The notes: generated from the letters alone by a model not told the origin. A stretch of DNA of 64,000 nucleotides from CAIWTU01 sp963815135 (GCA_963815135.1 CAWFFO010000008.1:401190-465189); one strand, 5' to 3'. Shown: positions 9,672 through 20,033, numbered from the stretch's first letter. Made by a program: numbers and translations.

Positions 9672-10062
9672 GTTTGCCTCCTCAAGATCCATGAGAATTG
9701 TAACTGCGCATGAAGAACCACAGTGTATTGCAGACTAAAAAAGCCGCGAGCCGGTTCCGTCCCGCTTATGCGGCCCATATTCCGAAAATATTTCTCCCAT
9801 CCCGGAATCCATCAGAATCCCCTGACTTTAAAATTGAAACAGCTAATTATGCCACGCTTACAATATCATACGTATACTGGTTGTCAATTCAACAGTATTA
9901 CCGTGGTGAATGGGGCCGATGCATCGTGCTCCCCTTCTGCGAAAAGAACTTGGCGCGGCAACAAAAAGAAGTTACGTTTACAGTTGATTTGGCTCCTGAT
10001 GTATGGGATAAAAGGAAAATTGTTGTATACAATATAAATTCAATGAGCTGCGGGAGGTAGCT
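9672..10062. other. Intergenic region between divergent genes
   Basis: About 390 bp between the lipase (minus) and the phosphohexomutase (plus). It should contain both promoters. A palindromic TTGTATACAA with an embedded TACAAT (about 10023-10032) lies 30 bp before the plus-strand start and could be a -10 box, but no convincing -35 box at the right distance was seen. The 116-codon frame at 9710-10060 has no family resemblance and no ribosome binding site, so I treat the stretch as non-coding. Confidence 0.4.
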
Positions 10063-11475
10063 TTGTTGCGGATAAAATTCGGTACCGATGGTTGGCGGGG
10101 TGTTATTGCCCGCGAATTCACCTTTGAAAATCTTTCTCTCGTGGCCCAGGCCACCATGGACTACCTGGCAGACGAGGGCCTGGCGGAGAAGGGGCTGGTT
10201 GTGGGTTACGACCGGCGTTTTCTGTCACGCCAGTTCGCGGAGAGGGTGGTCGAGGTGGCAGCGGGCAACGGCCTGAAAGTTTTCCTGACCGACAGGTACG
10301 TCCCGACCCCGGCGGTTTCCTGGGCGGTGCGCCACCTGGGCGCGGGCGGCGGAGTGATGATCACTGCCAGCCACAATCCCCCTGTATATAATGGTTTCAA
10401 GATCAAGGAAAGTTTCGGCGGTTCGGCCCGGCCCTCCACCACAAAAAGGGTGGAAGAGATTGTTGAAAAGAATATCGCAGACGGGCGCAAGGTGCTGGAG
10501 ACTCCTTTTGCAGAAGCAGTGGCAAGCGGAATGGTTGATGTGATCGATGCAAGGTCATCTTATTATGTGCAGCTCGCCTCTTACGTGGACCTGGACCTGA
10601 TCCGCAAGGCCGGAATAGCGCTAGCGGTCGATCCCATGTACGGCGCGGGCAGCGGGTGTTTGCCGGAGCTTCTGCCGGGTGCCATGGAGATCCACGGTGA
10701 AGAAAACCCCGGTTTCGGAGGACGGCCACCGGAACCCACGGAGGAGCACCTGGCCGAGTTGTCCGCCCTTGTCCGCAGCGGCAGATACCGGGTGGGACTT
10801 GCACTTGACGGCGATGCGGACCGTATCGGCGCCGTGGACGAAACCGGAGAATTTTTCTCCTCGCACCGCATATTCACCGTGTTGCTCCGCCATCTTTACG
10901 AGCGCAAGGGAATGCGCGGCGGAGTGGCGAAGACGGTTTCCGCCACCCGCATGGTCGATCTGCTTTGTGAGAAATACGGTCTGGAGCTTTATGAGACACC
11001 AATTGGTTTCAAGCACATCTGCGAACTGATGCTGGATCATGATATCCTCATGGGCGGCGAAGAGTCGGGAGGGCTCGGGGTGAAGGGACACATCCCTGAA
11101 AGGGACGGCATATTGATGGGCCTGCTGCTCCTGGAGGCGATGGCAATGACAGGCAAGGGGCTGCGGCAGCTGCTCGAAGAGACCATGGACGAGATCGGAT
11201 ATTTCCATTACAGCCGTATTGATATTCCAATAGACAAGGCAAGCAAGGAACATCTGGTCGAGCGGCTGAAGGCCGGAGGCATGACATGCATCGCTTCCCG
11301 GCCGGTGGTCAGGGAGAACTTCAGGGACGGGTTCAAATACATTTTTGGTGACGGCTCCTGGCTGCTGATCCGGCCGTCGGGAACGGAACCGGTTCTTCGC
11401 CTTTACAGCGAGTCGAGCGATCCTGCGGTGGTTGACGAACTGCTGAAGGCGGGCAGGGAAATCTCCGGGGTGTGA
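10063..11475 (+). CDS. Phosphoglucomutase/phosphomannomutase family protein
   Basis: A 470-residue alpha-D-phosphohexomutase, which interconverts hexose 1- and 6-phosphates through a phosphoserine. Motifs are FGTDGWRG near the N-terminus, the active Ser in TASHNP (Ser103), the Mg-binding loop DGDADR, the sugar-specificity loop GEESGG and the phosphate-binding RPSGTEP at the C-terminus. The start is TTG at 10063 with GGGAGG eight bases upstream; MLRIKFGTDGW is the usual family N-terminus. The substrate (glucose, mannose or glucosamine phosphate) cannot be settled from motifs. It may supply sugar phosphates for the EPS locus further along the window. Confidence 0.92.
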   Translation: MLRIKFGTDGWRGVIAREFTFENLSLVAQATMDYLADEGLAEKGLVVGYDRRFLSRQFAERVVEVAAGNGLKVFLTDRYVPTPAVSWAVRHLGAGGGVMITASHNPPVYNGFKIKESFGGSARPSTTKRVEEIVEKNIADGRKVLETPFAEAVASGMVDVIDARSSYYVQLASYVDLDLIRKAGIALAVDPMYGAGSGCLPELLPGAMEIHGEENPGFGGRPPEPTEEHLAELSALVRSGRYRVGLALDGDADRIGAVDETGEFFSSHRIFTVLLRHLYERKGMRGGVAKTVSATRMVDLLCEKYGLELYETPIGFKHICELMLDHDILMGGEESGGLGVKGHIPERDGILMGLLLLEAMAMTGKGLRQLLEETMDEIGYFHYSRIDIPIDKASKEHLVERLKAGGMTCIASRPVVRENFRDGFKYIFGDGSWLLIRPSGTEPVLRLYSESSDPAVVDELLKAGREISGV

Positions 11476-11487
11476 CAAAATCAAGTG

Positions 11488-11629
11488 CCCCCTCTCCCCT
11501 GCCCTCTCCCACAAGGGGAGAAGGGGTGTTTTATTTTACCACTTTGCAGAGTCCCGACAATTTGATACCACTGCCTTTCCATGGGTAAGTTCACAAACAT
11601 AACCCCCTCTCCCCCCTGTGGGAGAGGGG
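11488..11629. repeat. Pair of C/G-rich hairpin repeats
   Basis: Two related hairpins lie in the gap after the phosphohexomutase gene. The first (11488-11528) contains CCCTCTCCC-ACAA-GGGGAGAAGGGG followed by a T-rich stretch. The second has a perfect 10-bp stem, CCCCTCTCCC at 11604-11613 and GGGAGAGGGG at 11620-11629. They may double as terminators for the convergent genes on either side. A smaller relative lies at 55877-55899. Confidence 0.65.
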
Positions 11630-11655
11630 CAAAACATGGCAAACTGTCTTGTAAT

Positions 11656-12126
11656 TTACTCCCCGGATTGCCCCGACTTCGCGAACAACCTGTACAGCCG
11701 GTATAAACCCTCATAATCCTTCCTTTGCACATATCCCAGGATGCCGGACAGCGCGTCCGCAGGCAGCGCATATCTGCCGCTTTCCAGAAGCCAGGTGAAA
11801 AAATCGGGCAGGCTTTCATGGGACATGATTTTGTATTTTTTCATGTCTCCTTCCCCTTTCGCCATGTACTGAAGCTTCAGAAAATCAATCGGTATTTCCA
11901 CTTCATGAATTTCACTCCAGCAGTCGCCCTTACCGGTGTAACTGATATATACCCCGGGAATTATGAAAACGGTCTGACCGTACCCTGCGTGATCCCGGCA
12001 TTTGAGGTTGCCAGTTTCATACATGCCGGCCGGGTCATTTGAAATGACTGTATTTTCAGACCATGAAGAAATTGGCAGGCAGGTAAGGCAAAGCAGCAAA
12101 ATAATCATGAAAGGCAATATTTTCAT
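11656..12126 (-). CDS. Small secreted protein of unknown function
   Basis: A 156-residue protein beginning MKILPFMIILLLCLTCLP, a clear signal peptide, probably cleaved near ISSWSE. The ATG at 12126 is chosen over 12240 because it has GGAGAATCTAAA just before it and starts directly with the signal peptide. The mature part has three cysteines (CRDHAGYG and the GDCWSE segment are the visible ones) and ends in a basic/aromatic helix (GLYRLYRLFAKS). I do not recognise the family. A short stretch (VEIPIDFLKL ... SHESLPDFF) resembles IDIPAGFIRI ... SRESFPDL in the secreted protein at 15547-16236, so the two could be distant relatives; this is weak. Confidence 0.6.
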   Translation of the reverse strand: MKILPFMIILLLCLTCLPISSWSENTVISNDPAGMYETGNLKCRDHAGYGQTVFIIPGVYISYTGKGDCWSEIHEVEIPIDFLKLQYMAKGEGDMKKYKIMSHESLPDFFTWLLESGRYALPADALSGILGYVQRKDYEGLYRLYRLFAKSGQSGE

Positions 12127-12306
12127 TTTAGATTCTCCAGATTTTACGATGCATTTCTTTCCCGGCAAGGGAATAGTGCGGATTAAAATTTCGATGCAAT
12201 ACGTACATTTACATGGTACATTGAACTGTTGGGATGTCAAAAGGGGCGCGGATTTCCGTAATATCTGTATACTTACAGGCTATAACTCATTTTCCGGTGA
12301 ACTACA

Positions 12307-15121
12307 ATGGCGAACGATAAAATTATTATCAAGGGGGCGTGCGAACACAATCTCAAGTGCATCGACGTCGAGATCCCCCGCGACAAGCTGGTGGTTATAA
12401 CGGGCATCTCCGGCTCGGGCAAGTCGACCCTGGCTTTCGATACCATTTACGCGGAGGGGCAGCGCCGCTACGTGGAGTCGCTTTCGGCCTATGCCAGGCA
12501 GTTCCTTGAACAGATGGAAAAACCTGACGTGGAGTCCATCGAAGGGCTATCACCCGCCATCTCCATAGAACAGAAGACTACCAGCAAGAACCCGCGGTCC
12601 ACCGTCGGGACTGTTACCGAGATTTATGATTACCTGCGACTGCTCTTTGCCCGGGTCGGCAAGCCGTTCTGCTACAACTGCGGAAAAGAGATAACCTCGC
12701 AGACGGTTACCCAGATGGCGGACCAGATAACGGCCCTGCCGGAAGGAACTAAATTCAACCTGCTTTCCCCGATGATTCGTGGTCGAAAGGGCGAATACAG
12801 GAAGGAGCTGTCCCAATTGCGCAAGGACGGCTTCGCCCGGGTAATCATCGACGGTAAGCCCTTCGATCTTTCCGAGGAAATCACCCTCGACAAGAACAAA
12901 AAGCACGATATCGACATCGTTGTCGACCGACTGGTCGTCAAGGAAGGTATCAGGAAGCGCCTCGCGGATTCGCTGGAAACGGCCCTGCATCATGCGGAAG
13001 GGGTAGTCAAGGTGGCGATTGTCGACGGTGAAACCCTCCTTTTCTCCGAAAACCTCGCTTGTATCGATTGCGGAATTTCCTATCCGGAGATGACCCCGCG
13101 CATGTTCTCCTTCAACAACCCTTATGGTGCCTGCCCTGACTGCACCGGACTCGGCACGCGCATGTATTTCGACCCCGAACTGGTGGTCCCCGAACCCCGA
13201 CCTCTCTCTTCGGGAGGGGGCCATCGCCCCTTGGGAAAAACGGCTCTCCGGCTGGTACCACCAGACCCTGGAGGCGCTTGCCAAGGCATACAAGTTCGAT
13301 ATCCGGACACCCTTCAAGAAACTGCCGGACAAGGCAAGAAACATCATCCTGAACGGTTCCGGCAAAGAGAAGGTCGAATTCTGGTGGGAAGAGGACGGCG
13401 GGCGCAGGCATATCTACTACAAGGAGTTCGAGGGGGTGCTGAACAACCTGGAGCGGCGCTTCCGGGAAACCGAATCGGAGCAGGTGCGCGAGGAGATGGA
13501 AAAGTACATGAACGTGATGCCCTGTCCCACCTGCCAGGGCGCCCGGCTGAAAAGGGAGGCGCTGTTCGTCAGGATCTCCGGCCGCAATATCCGGGATATC
13601 ACGGCACTTTCCATCAACGATGCATTGTCCTTCTTCGCCGACATTTCATTGTCGAAAAAGGACGAAGAAATCGCCCGTCGCATCCTGAAGGAGATCAGGG
13701 AGAGGCTCCATTTCCTGGTCAACGTCGGACTGGATTACCTTTCCCTGGACAGATCGTCGGGCACTCTTTCAGGGGGCGAGGGGCAGCGGATCAGGCTCGC
13801 CACCCAGATCGGCTCCAGCCTGGTCGGGGTGCTGTACATCCTCGATGAGCCGTCCATAGGGCTCCATCAGAGGGACAACGCCAGGCTGCTGCAGACCCTG
13901 AAGCACCTGCGCGACCTGGGGAATACGGTGCTGGTGGTGGAGCATGATGAAGAAACCATCCTCGAAGCCGATCATGTTATCGACATGGGCCCCGGCGCGG
14001 GAGTGCACGGTGGCAGGGTGGTGGCCCAGGGGGTGCCGGAGGATGTAATGAAAAATCCCGACTCCCTGACCGGAAAGTACCTGTCCGGCGCCCTCTCCAT
14101 CCCGGTGCCGGAGAAGCGGCGGACGCCGGAAAAATTCATGAAGATTATCGGCGCCGCGGAAAACAACCTGAAAGAGGTTGAGGTTTCCATCCCGCTCGGG
14201 GTGATGACCTGTGTAACCGGTGTTTCCGGATCCGGGAAATCAACCCTGGTTATCGATACCCTGTACAGGGCCTTATGCCAGAGACTCTACCGGAGCAGGG
14301 AGAAATCCGGTGTGTACAGGGAAATAACCGGGCTCGATGTGCTGGACAAGGTCATCAATATTGACCAGTCCCCCATCGGGCGAACCCCCCGCTCCAACCC
14401 GGCAACCTATACCGGGCTGTTTGCCGATATCCGCGACCTTTTTGCCAAGCTGCCCGAGTCCAAGATCAGGGGCTACAAACCGGGGCGCTATTCGTTCAAT
14501 GTCAAGGGCGGCCGGTGCGAGGCCTGTTCCGGCGACGGCATCATCAAGATCGAGATGCACTTCCTTCCGGATGTGTACGTGCAGTGCGAGGTATGCAAGG
14601 GGGCGCGATATAACCGGGAAACCCTGGAAGTCCACTACAAGGGAAAATCCATCGCCGAAGTACTGGACATGACGGTTTCCCAGGCTGTGAACTTCTTCGA
14701 GAACATTCCGCGCATCAAAACGAAGCTGAAAACCCTCGATGAAGTGGGACTCGGCTATATAAAACTGGGCCAGTCGGCCACCACCCTCTCGGGCGGAGAG
14801 GCGCAGCGCGTGAAACTGGCCAAGGAGCTGTCCCGGCGCGCCACCGGCAGAACTATTTACATTCTCGACGAACCGACCACTGGCCTGCACTTTGCCGATA
14901 TCCACAAACTGCTGGAGGTGCTGGACAAGCTGGTGGAGACGGGCAATACCGTTGTCATCATCGAGCATAACCTGGATGTGATCAAGACCGCGGATTACAT
15001 AATAGACCTGGGGCCGGAAGGCGGACATCGCGGCGGTGAGATCATCGCCACCGGCACCCCCGAGGAAGTAGCCGTGGTCACCCGCTCTTATACCGGGCAA
15101 TTTTTGAGGAAGATGCTGTAG
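12307..15121 (+). pseudogene. uvrA: Excinuclease ABC subunit A, one-base frameshift
   Basis: UvrA, the damage-recognition ATPase of nucleotide excision repair. All expected parts are present over about 938 codons: first Walker A GISGSGKST near residue 35, first zinc module CYNCGKE, signature LSGGEGQR, second Walker A GVSGSGKST, second zinc finger CEACSGDG...CEVCKG, second signature LSGGEAQR and Walker B YILDEPTTGL. Translation from ATG 12307 is correct to about 13190 (FDPELVVP). It then needs a shift of one base to continue as NPDLSLREGAIAPWEKR to the TAG at 15121. The break falls on a run of four C (13188-13191); removing one C restores the protein. Because uvrA is rarely lost, a sequencing error is at least as likely as a real mutation. 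Confidence 0.93.
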
Positions 15122-15220
15122 GAGAAAAGTTGAAAAAGTTCAGGCGGGAAAAAAATTCATGGTGCGGATTCGGGGTGTTACCTTACCAGAAAACACATCA
15201 TTTTATGATGAATGTATTTA

Positions 15221-15550
15221 TCAACGTATTCCGAGACTGGCCATTTCAAATTCCGAACGGTACTTCGCTTTCATAAATTCACTGCAAAGCCAGTAAACTT
15301 TGCTGCCGTCATGGGTAACCAAGCGATAAATTGCTGTTATGACTTGTGCTGGAAGGCAGGTTTTTCCCGGTATCCAGCCAGCCGGGCGAGGGACCATGTC
15401 AATCAGATGTGAGCATTTCATATTGTCCTCCAACATCCTGTTGAATACTTCCTTTACGTCATCGTTGATTTCCCAATGTTCCACGTTCGAACGCCCGAAA
15501 ATTGAGGCCAAGATGGTTTTCAGTTCTTGTTGTTCGCTATGAGACATCAT
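15221..15550 (-). CDS. Small protein of unknown function, downstream cistron
   Basis: A 109-residue soluble protein with no signal peptide and no family I recognise. It contains a Trp/Tyr-rich C-terminal half (THDGSKVYWLCSEFMKAKYRSEFEMA) and ends just after SLGIR. Its ATG overlaps the stop codon of the upstream secreted-protein gene by four bases (15547-15550), a sign of translational coupling, so the pair is probably one functional unit. It is convergent with uvrA. Confidence 0.6.
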   Translation of the reverse strand: MMSHSEQQELKTILASIFGRSNVEHWEINDDVKEVFNRMLEDNMKCSHLIDMVPRPAGWIPGKTCLPAQVITAIYRLVTHDGSKVYWLCSEFMKAKYRSEFEMASLGIR

Positions 15551-16236
15551 GGGTTTATTCCCTTTCTTTGCGTTATTGTTCCGATTACAGATTTAAATTC
15601 TTCAAAGGACATATTTGCCGATCCGAGTTTCAAAATGTAATCAGGACTATTACCATTGATGACCACGGCATTGTTTATTATCGTGCCAGTGTCCCTTTTT
15701 TCCGACAAATAGTATGCGGTCAGAGATTCTTTCTTGCTTGAAAAGACGGTGGAGCCGTCCTCAAAAAAGGCCATTTTTAAAAACATCGCCCAATACCAGA
15801 ATTTTCTGTCATCCGGACATTCCGGAGCCTTATCTCTGGTGGTTCTGGTAAAAGTCGCCTGGACTGCATCGGCCATGGTCATCTTGGACTTTTTCGTGTT
15901 TTCGTGTAAATCAGGAAAGGATTCCCTTGAGATTTCCTCAAAAGTCAGAACTTTTTTGTTCTTATAGATGAACATGAGCAGGTAATCCGTTCTTTTGATG
16001 CGAATGAAACCGGCAGGAATATCAATCATAATGGCTGGATGTTCTTCAATGGAAATCGAATCGCCTTTGAGAGGGGACGGCCAGGAAGATGGAGGTTGGG
16101 CAACGGAAAGACACCATTTTTCCTCGCATTTTTGTAATCGCTTTCCAACCTCATGAAGTTCGTCGGTCCCGGCGTATACGTCGGAACAGAAAAAGAAGAT
16201 GAAATTAACCGAGATAAGTGCAAGCAAGACACGCAT
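15547..16236 (-). CDS. Secreted protein of unknown function, upstream cistron
   Basis: A 229-residue protein with a signal peptide (MRVLLALISVNFIFFFCSDVYAG). ATG 16236 is preferred to 16266 because AAGGA lies nine bases upstream and the signal peptide starts immediately. The mature protein has cysteine pairs (KRLQKCEEKWC and APECPDDRKFWYW) suggesting periplasmic disulphides, and a C-terminal segment FEEFKSVIGTI. No enzyme motif is seen. It shares a weak motif with the secreted protein at 11656-12126. It is coupled by a 4-bp overlap to the gene at 15221-15550. Confidence 0.65.
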   Translation of the reverse strand: MRVLLALISVNFIFFFCSDVYAGTDELHEVGKRLQKCEEKWCLSVAQPPSSWPSPLKGDSISIEEHPAIMIDIPAGFIRIKRTDYLLMFIYKNKKVLTFEEISRESFPDLHENTKKSKMTMADAVQATFTRTTRDKAPECPDDRKFWYWAMFLKMAFFEDGSTVFSSKKESLTAYYLSEKRDTGTIINNAVVINGNSPDYILKLGSANMSFEEFKSVIGTITQRKGINP

Positions 16237-16405
16237 GTAATATTCCTTATTAAATTTTTTTATCAATTACCACGGAAAAGGATTTTAATCAATATTTAAT
16301 GCTTGTGGATTATCTTTTTGTAGATATCGTCCGGCTTATAAACTTAATAGGGGTCGGTTTATGATGAGGGCGGTTTAGGCTTGCACGGACAAACATTTAA
16401 TAGGG

Positions 16406-17386
16406 CTACTGCCGCCACAGGTACAGAAACTGCGGTGACGAAAACATCTCCAGCCCGTCGGCATTGATGTTGATTAGGTTGACTTCAGATGCTGCACCTG
16501 GCGCTGCCGCGGAATAAATGGATCCCTTGTAGCCGCCGGGACGGTAGTAGCTGACTACCTTTGCTTCAGTGATTCCGAGCGTCTTTTTCATTTCCCCTAT
16601 CGCGTTGTCGAGATATTCCACCCTGTCGATCAATCCCGAAGCGAGCGCCTGGTCCGCGGTGTAGATGCGGCCGTCGGCCAGTTTCTCAAGCTCTTTCTCG
16701 CCCAGCCTGTTGTTGCGGCGGGCCAGCACAACCCCGCGGAAGCGGGCGGCGAAACTGTCGATGATAGTCTGCATGATCTTCTGCTCTTCGGGGGTACTTG
16801 CCCGGAAGGGGGACATGATATCCTTTTTCGGGCCGGACTTTATGGACGTTTCAGTGATTCCCACCTTGCCGAGCAATCCTTCCACGTTGAAGCTGAGGAC
16901 AATTACCCCGATGCTGCCGGTTATCGCGGCCGGATGGGCTATTATCAAATCCGACGCAGTTGCTATATAATAGGCGCCGGATGTTCCCATCCCGGTGATG
17001 CAGGCATAAACCGGGACTTTTTTGCGACTCTCGAATCGCTTGATCTCATGGTAGATGATATCACTTGCCGCAACCGTTCCGCCTGGCGAATTGATGCGCA
17101 GGATCACTCCCGCAATGTCCTCGTCCTTTTCCGCCTTGCCCAGGATTTCCTTCATCAGCGACACGATGGAAGGTTTTTCCCTCATGAGGTTGACCCCATC
17201 CGGGTCCTTTTCCGAAATGAAACCGGTTATATCAACGAGCAGCAGTTTCTTTGCACCTTCCCCTTCGATGACTTTTTCTTTAAGGGGTTTGACCGATGGT
17301 ATGATGTCCACGTTGAACATGGTGCATCCGTTCAGGAAGAGAGGAAAGAGAATAAGTATCGACAGCAGGCGACTCGGATTCGACAT
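16406..17386 (-). CDS. sppA: Signal peptide peptidase SppA, 36K type
   Basis: A 326-residue ClpP-fold serine protease that degrades released signal peptides or membrane-associated peptides. The N-terminus ends in a lipobox (LFLNGC, Cys21), so this copy looks like a lipoprotein rather than being anchored only by a helix. The catalytic Ser is in GMGTSGAYY and the general-base Lys in the SIKSGPKKD segment, in the spacing of the Bacillus-type enzyme. RINSPGGTVAASD is the usual substrate-groove motif. It stands alone, 160 bp downstream of the DUF116 gene's end on the same strand direction but upstream in transcription of the secreted-protein pair. Confidence 0.92.
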   Translation of the reverse strand: MSNPSRLLSILILFPLFLNGCTMFNVDIIPSVKPLKEKVIEGEGAKKLLLVDITGFISEKDPDGVNLMREKPSIVSLMKEILGKAEKDEDIAGVILRINSPGGTVAASDIIYHEIKRFESRKKVPVYACITGMGTSGAYYIATASDLIIAHPAAITGSIGVIVLSFNVEGLLGKVGITETSIKSGPKKDIMSPFRASTPEEQKIMQTIIDSFAARFRGVVLARRNNRLGEKELEKLADGRIYTADQALASGLIDRVEYLDNAIGEMKKTLGITEAKVVSYYRPGGYKGSIYSAAAPGAASEVNLININADGLEMFSSPQFLYLWRQ

Positions 17387-17547
17387 GGGACCTCCTTGGA
17401 AAGGCAGCGATTGTCGGCCGGTAACAGGCCAAAGAGAAATCAGGTTGGTTTTGTTGGAAGTATACCAGTAAATCGGGCATTCTGAAGGCGAATTGTTTTC
17501 AAACGATGGTGGGGAGGAACTGCTGATTTAAAGTTGACAAAGCGGCT

Positions 17548-18318
17548 CTAGGCCAGTACGGATTTCAGCGCCTCGTCAACTTTCTCTGTTTCCACTTGGG
17601 TATTGTAGCAGGGACCGAAGGGGCGGTCATTGAGGATGCCGAGCACAGGCAGCGGGTAGCAGTCTTTGATACCGGATGTCAGGTCACCTTCGCAGGCAAC
17701 GGCGATAACCAGTTTGGGCCTTTTTTCCATGATGACTTTCCTGGCCAGAGTGCCGCCGGTGGCGACCGAGATGCTTATGCCGTATTTTTGGGCCAGGTCC
17801 GCCAGTCCATTGATATTGCACCGGCCGCAGCGAACGCATTTTTCGATGTCCCCGGTGACCTTTATTTCACAGTCGAAAAGCTGGATGCAGTGCGGAAGGA
17901 GGATCAGCAGCCGGTCCGGTTTGATGGACAGCCTCTGCGACATTACCAGGCTGTTGTTCATGGCAATAAAGGACTGGCGGATCGAGTCCCTGGGGATGCC
18001 GAATATTTTGCCGATAAACTCGATTACGGGGAGAAGCAGCTTGATAACGGCCCCGCGCAGAAGGCGGGTAAGGAAGATATCTTTGCCCAGCATGGTGGTC
18101 AGGATCAGCAGCAGGGTGCCGAAGATTATGACCCCTGCAATGAAAGCCAGGATTACCCCGGTGATTTTCGGCAGGTACGGGTGTATTGCGGCAAGCCCGG
18201 TATGCTCCAGCCACCAGATGAGCAGTATGATGCCTGCAATAAGAAAACAGGTGAATCCCATGAGGATTACAAATAACAGCTTGCCCGGAAGTTTTTTTTG
18301 AATCTTGTCGTTACTCAA
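17548..18318 (-). CDS. DUF116-domain membrane protein
   Basis: A DUF116 protein with two N-terminal membrane helices (LLFVILMGFTCFLIAGIILL and a second about 30 residues on) and a C-terminal cytosolic domain. That domain has a cysteine cluster CVRCGRCNI and a further Cys in AVACEGD, which could bind a metal or Fe-S cluster; the family function is not established. The gene follows fmt directly. A TTG at 18318 has AGGGA eight bases upstream, overlapping the fmt stop codon, and I take it as the start. A TTG at 18339 would give a seven-residue longer protein overlapping fmt by 17 bp. Confidence 0.8.
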   Translation of the reverse strand: MSNDKIQKKLPGKLLFVILMGFTCFLIAGIILLIWWLEHTGLAAIHPYLPKITGVILAFIAGVIIFGTLLLILTTMLGKDIFLTRLLRGAVIKLLLPVIEFIGKIFGIPRDSIRQSFIAMNNSLVMSQRLSIKPDRLLILLPHCIQLFDCEIKVTGDIEKCVRCGRCNINGLADLAQKYGISISVATGGTLARKVIMEKRPKLVIAVACEGDLTSGIKDCYPLPVLGILNDRPFGPCYNTQVETEKVDEALKSVLA

Positions 18319-18322
18319 AATG

Positions 18323-19276
18323 TTAATCCCTGTCACCAAATATTGTGCCCGGCGCTATTTTATAACCAGCCAGGAGTTCTCCCGCCGGAAGCCTCTTTCT
18401 CCCCTCCAGCTGAAGTTCGTCAATTATAACGGAGCCGCTTCCGCAGGCGACCTCTATGCCGTCCCTGTCCGCTTTCAGTACCATGCCGGGGCTTGAGTCC
18501 TCTTCGGAACCCATGCTATCCGTTCGTACTTTGTATATCTTGAGCAGTTTGCCGTCAAGCCTGGTAAATGCGCCCGGCCAGGGGGACATTCCCCTCACCA
18601 TGTTCCTGATAGACCGGGCTGATTTGTTCCAGTCGATCAGTCCGTGCTCCTTTTTCAGTAACGGCGCATAACAGGAAAGAGAATTGTCCTGCTTTTCCGG
18701 GGTGAGTTTTCCGGCGGCGAGCAGGTCCAGGGTTTCCGAAAGCGTCTCGGCGCCGAGGACCGACAGACGGTCGTGCAGGGAGCTGGTGTCCTCATCGGGA
18801 TCGATGGGCGTCGTTTTCTTCAGCAGCATCGCTCCCGTGTCAAGTCCTTCGTCCATCAGCATGGTAGTTACGCCGGTCTCGGTCTCCCCGTTGATTATGC
18901 ACCAGTTGAGGGGAGCAGCGCCGCGATAACGGGGAAGAAGTGATGCGTGGACATTGATGCAGCCGAATTTCGGGATTTCCAGCAGGGCCTTGGGTAGTAT
19001 TTGTCCGAAAGCTACAACCACGATGAGATCGGGATTCATCTCTTTGAGCTTTTCGATAAACTCGGGAGCGCGCACCCTGGGAGGCTGAAACACAGTTATG
19101 CCGTTTTTTTCCGCCAGCTCTTTCACGAGTGTCGGAACCGTCTTCTGGCCGCGCCCTTTCGGCCTGTCCGGCTGGGTCACCACGGCGATGACCTCTTCGC
19201 CCCTGTCCATGAGTTTTTGCAATGTGGGGCAGGCGAACTCCGGAGTCCCCATGAAAACTACCCGCAGCTTCTCCAT
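18323..19276 (-). CDS. fmt: Methionyl-tRNA formyltransferase
   Basis: A 317-residue enzyme that formylates initiator Met-tRNA using 10-formyltetrahydrofolate. The N-terminus RVVFMGTPEFACPTL and the catalytic region NVHASLLPRYRGAAPLNW (Asn, His and the SLLP formyl-donor loop) are characteristic, and the C-terminal OB-like tRNA-binding domain is complete. Its ATG overlaps the TGA of def by one base (TGATG), so the two are translationally coupled, the usual def-fmt arrangement. Confidence 0.96.
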   Translation of the reverse strand: MEKLRVVFMGTPEFACPTLQKLMDRGEEVIAVVTQPDRPKGRGQKTVPTLVKELAEKNGITVFQPPRVRAPEFIEKLKEMNPDLIVVVAFGQILPKALLEIPKFGCINVHASLLPRYRGAAPLNWCIINGETETGVTTMLMDEGLDTGAMLLKKTTPIDPDEDTSSLHDRLSVLGAETLSETLDLLAAGKLTPEKQDNSLSCYAPLLKKEHGLIDWNKSARSIRNMVRGMSPWPGAFTRLDGKLLKIYKVRTDSMGSEEDSSPGMVLKADRDGIEVACGSGSVIIDELQLEGRKRLPAGELLAGYKIAPGTIFGDRD

Positions 19277-19791
19277 CAGGCCGATATCCGTCCTTCCTCG
19301 AGCAGGCGACGGTATTTTTTCTGGAACATTTCCTTTTTCAGGTTGGACAGATGGTCGATGAACAGAATTCCGTCAAGGTGGTCGATTTCATGCTGGAAGG
19401 CGATTGCCAGAAGACCGTCGGCCTTGTAGGTAATTTCTTCGCCCTCAAGATTGAGAGCCTTTACCACTACTTTGTCATGTCTGCGGACATTGGCGGCATA
19501 GCGGGGAACCGACAGGCACCCTTCTTCCTCGTAGGATTCTCCTTCGCTGTGGACGATTTCAGGGTTGACGGCTATTATAAGTTCCCGTGTTTCTTCCTTG
19601 CCGGAAACGTCGATTACGATGATACGCTGATGTATACCGATCTGGGGCGCTGCGAGCCCAACTCCGGGGGCGTCGTACATGGTTTCCACCATGTCTGAGA
19701 CGATTTCCCTGGTTTTTTCATTGATAACGGTAACCGGCAGCGATTTCTTTTTCAGCTCCGGATCCGGATATATGAGTATTTTCCTGATCAT
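19276..19791 (-). CDS. def: Peptide deformylase
   Basis: A 171-residue metalloprotease removing the N-formyl group from nascent proteins. The three motifs are complete: GVGLAAPQ (43-50), EGCLS with metal-ligand Cys92, and QHEIDH with His134, Glu135 and His138. ATG 19791 (MIRKILIYPDPEL) is preferred to 19818, because AAGGGA lies just before it and the nine extra residues match nothing in the family. It is first in the def-fmt-DUF116 operon. Confidence 0.96.
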   Translation of the reverse strand: MIRKILIYPDPELKKKSLPVTVINEKTREIVSDMVETMYDAPGVGLAAPQIGIHQRIIVIDVSGKEETRELIIAVNPEIVHSEGESYEEEGCLSVPRYAANVRRHDKVVVKALNLEGEEITYKADGLLAIAFQHEIDHLDGILFIDHLSNLKKEMFQKKYRRLLEEGRISA

Positions 19792-20033
19792 AAAATCCCT
19801 TCGATTGTTGCTGTACAACCCACTATATAAATTCGGCTGAAAAAAATCAAATAATTACTTACCGCGACCGCTCGTTAAGGTTGACATGAAAGTTATGAAG
19901 ATATAATCTGCGTATATATGTATACAGCATGAAGGATGCTCTCCGGCTGTCCGAAATTCAAGGATTTTACTGAAACGCCGAAGAGGATTACGTGGCATGT
20001 TTTGTATGCAGGTCTGGAAAGGAGGAGGGAAAA

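Noticed and set aside
9710..10060. A 116-codon open frame between the lipase and the phosphohexomutase
   Set aside because: No ribosome binding site and no family resemblance, and it occupies the only space available for two divergent promoters.
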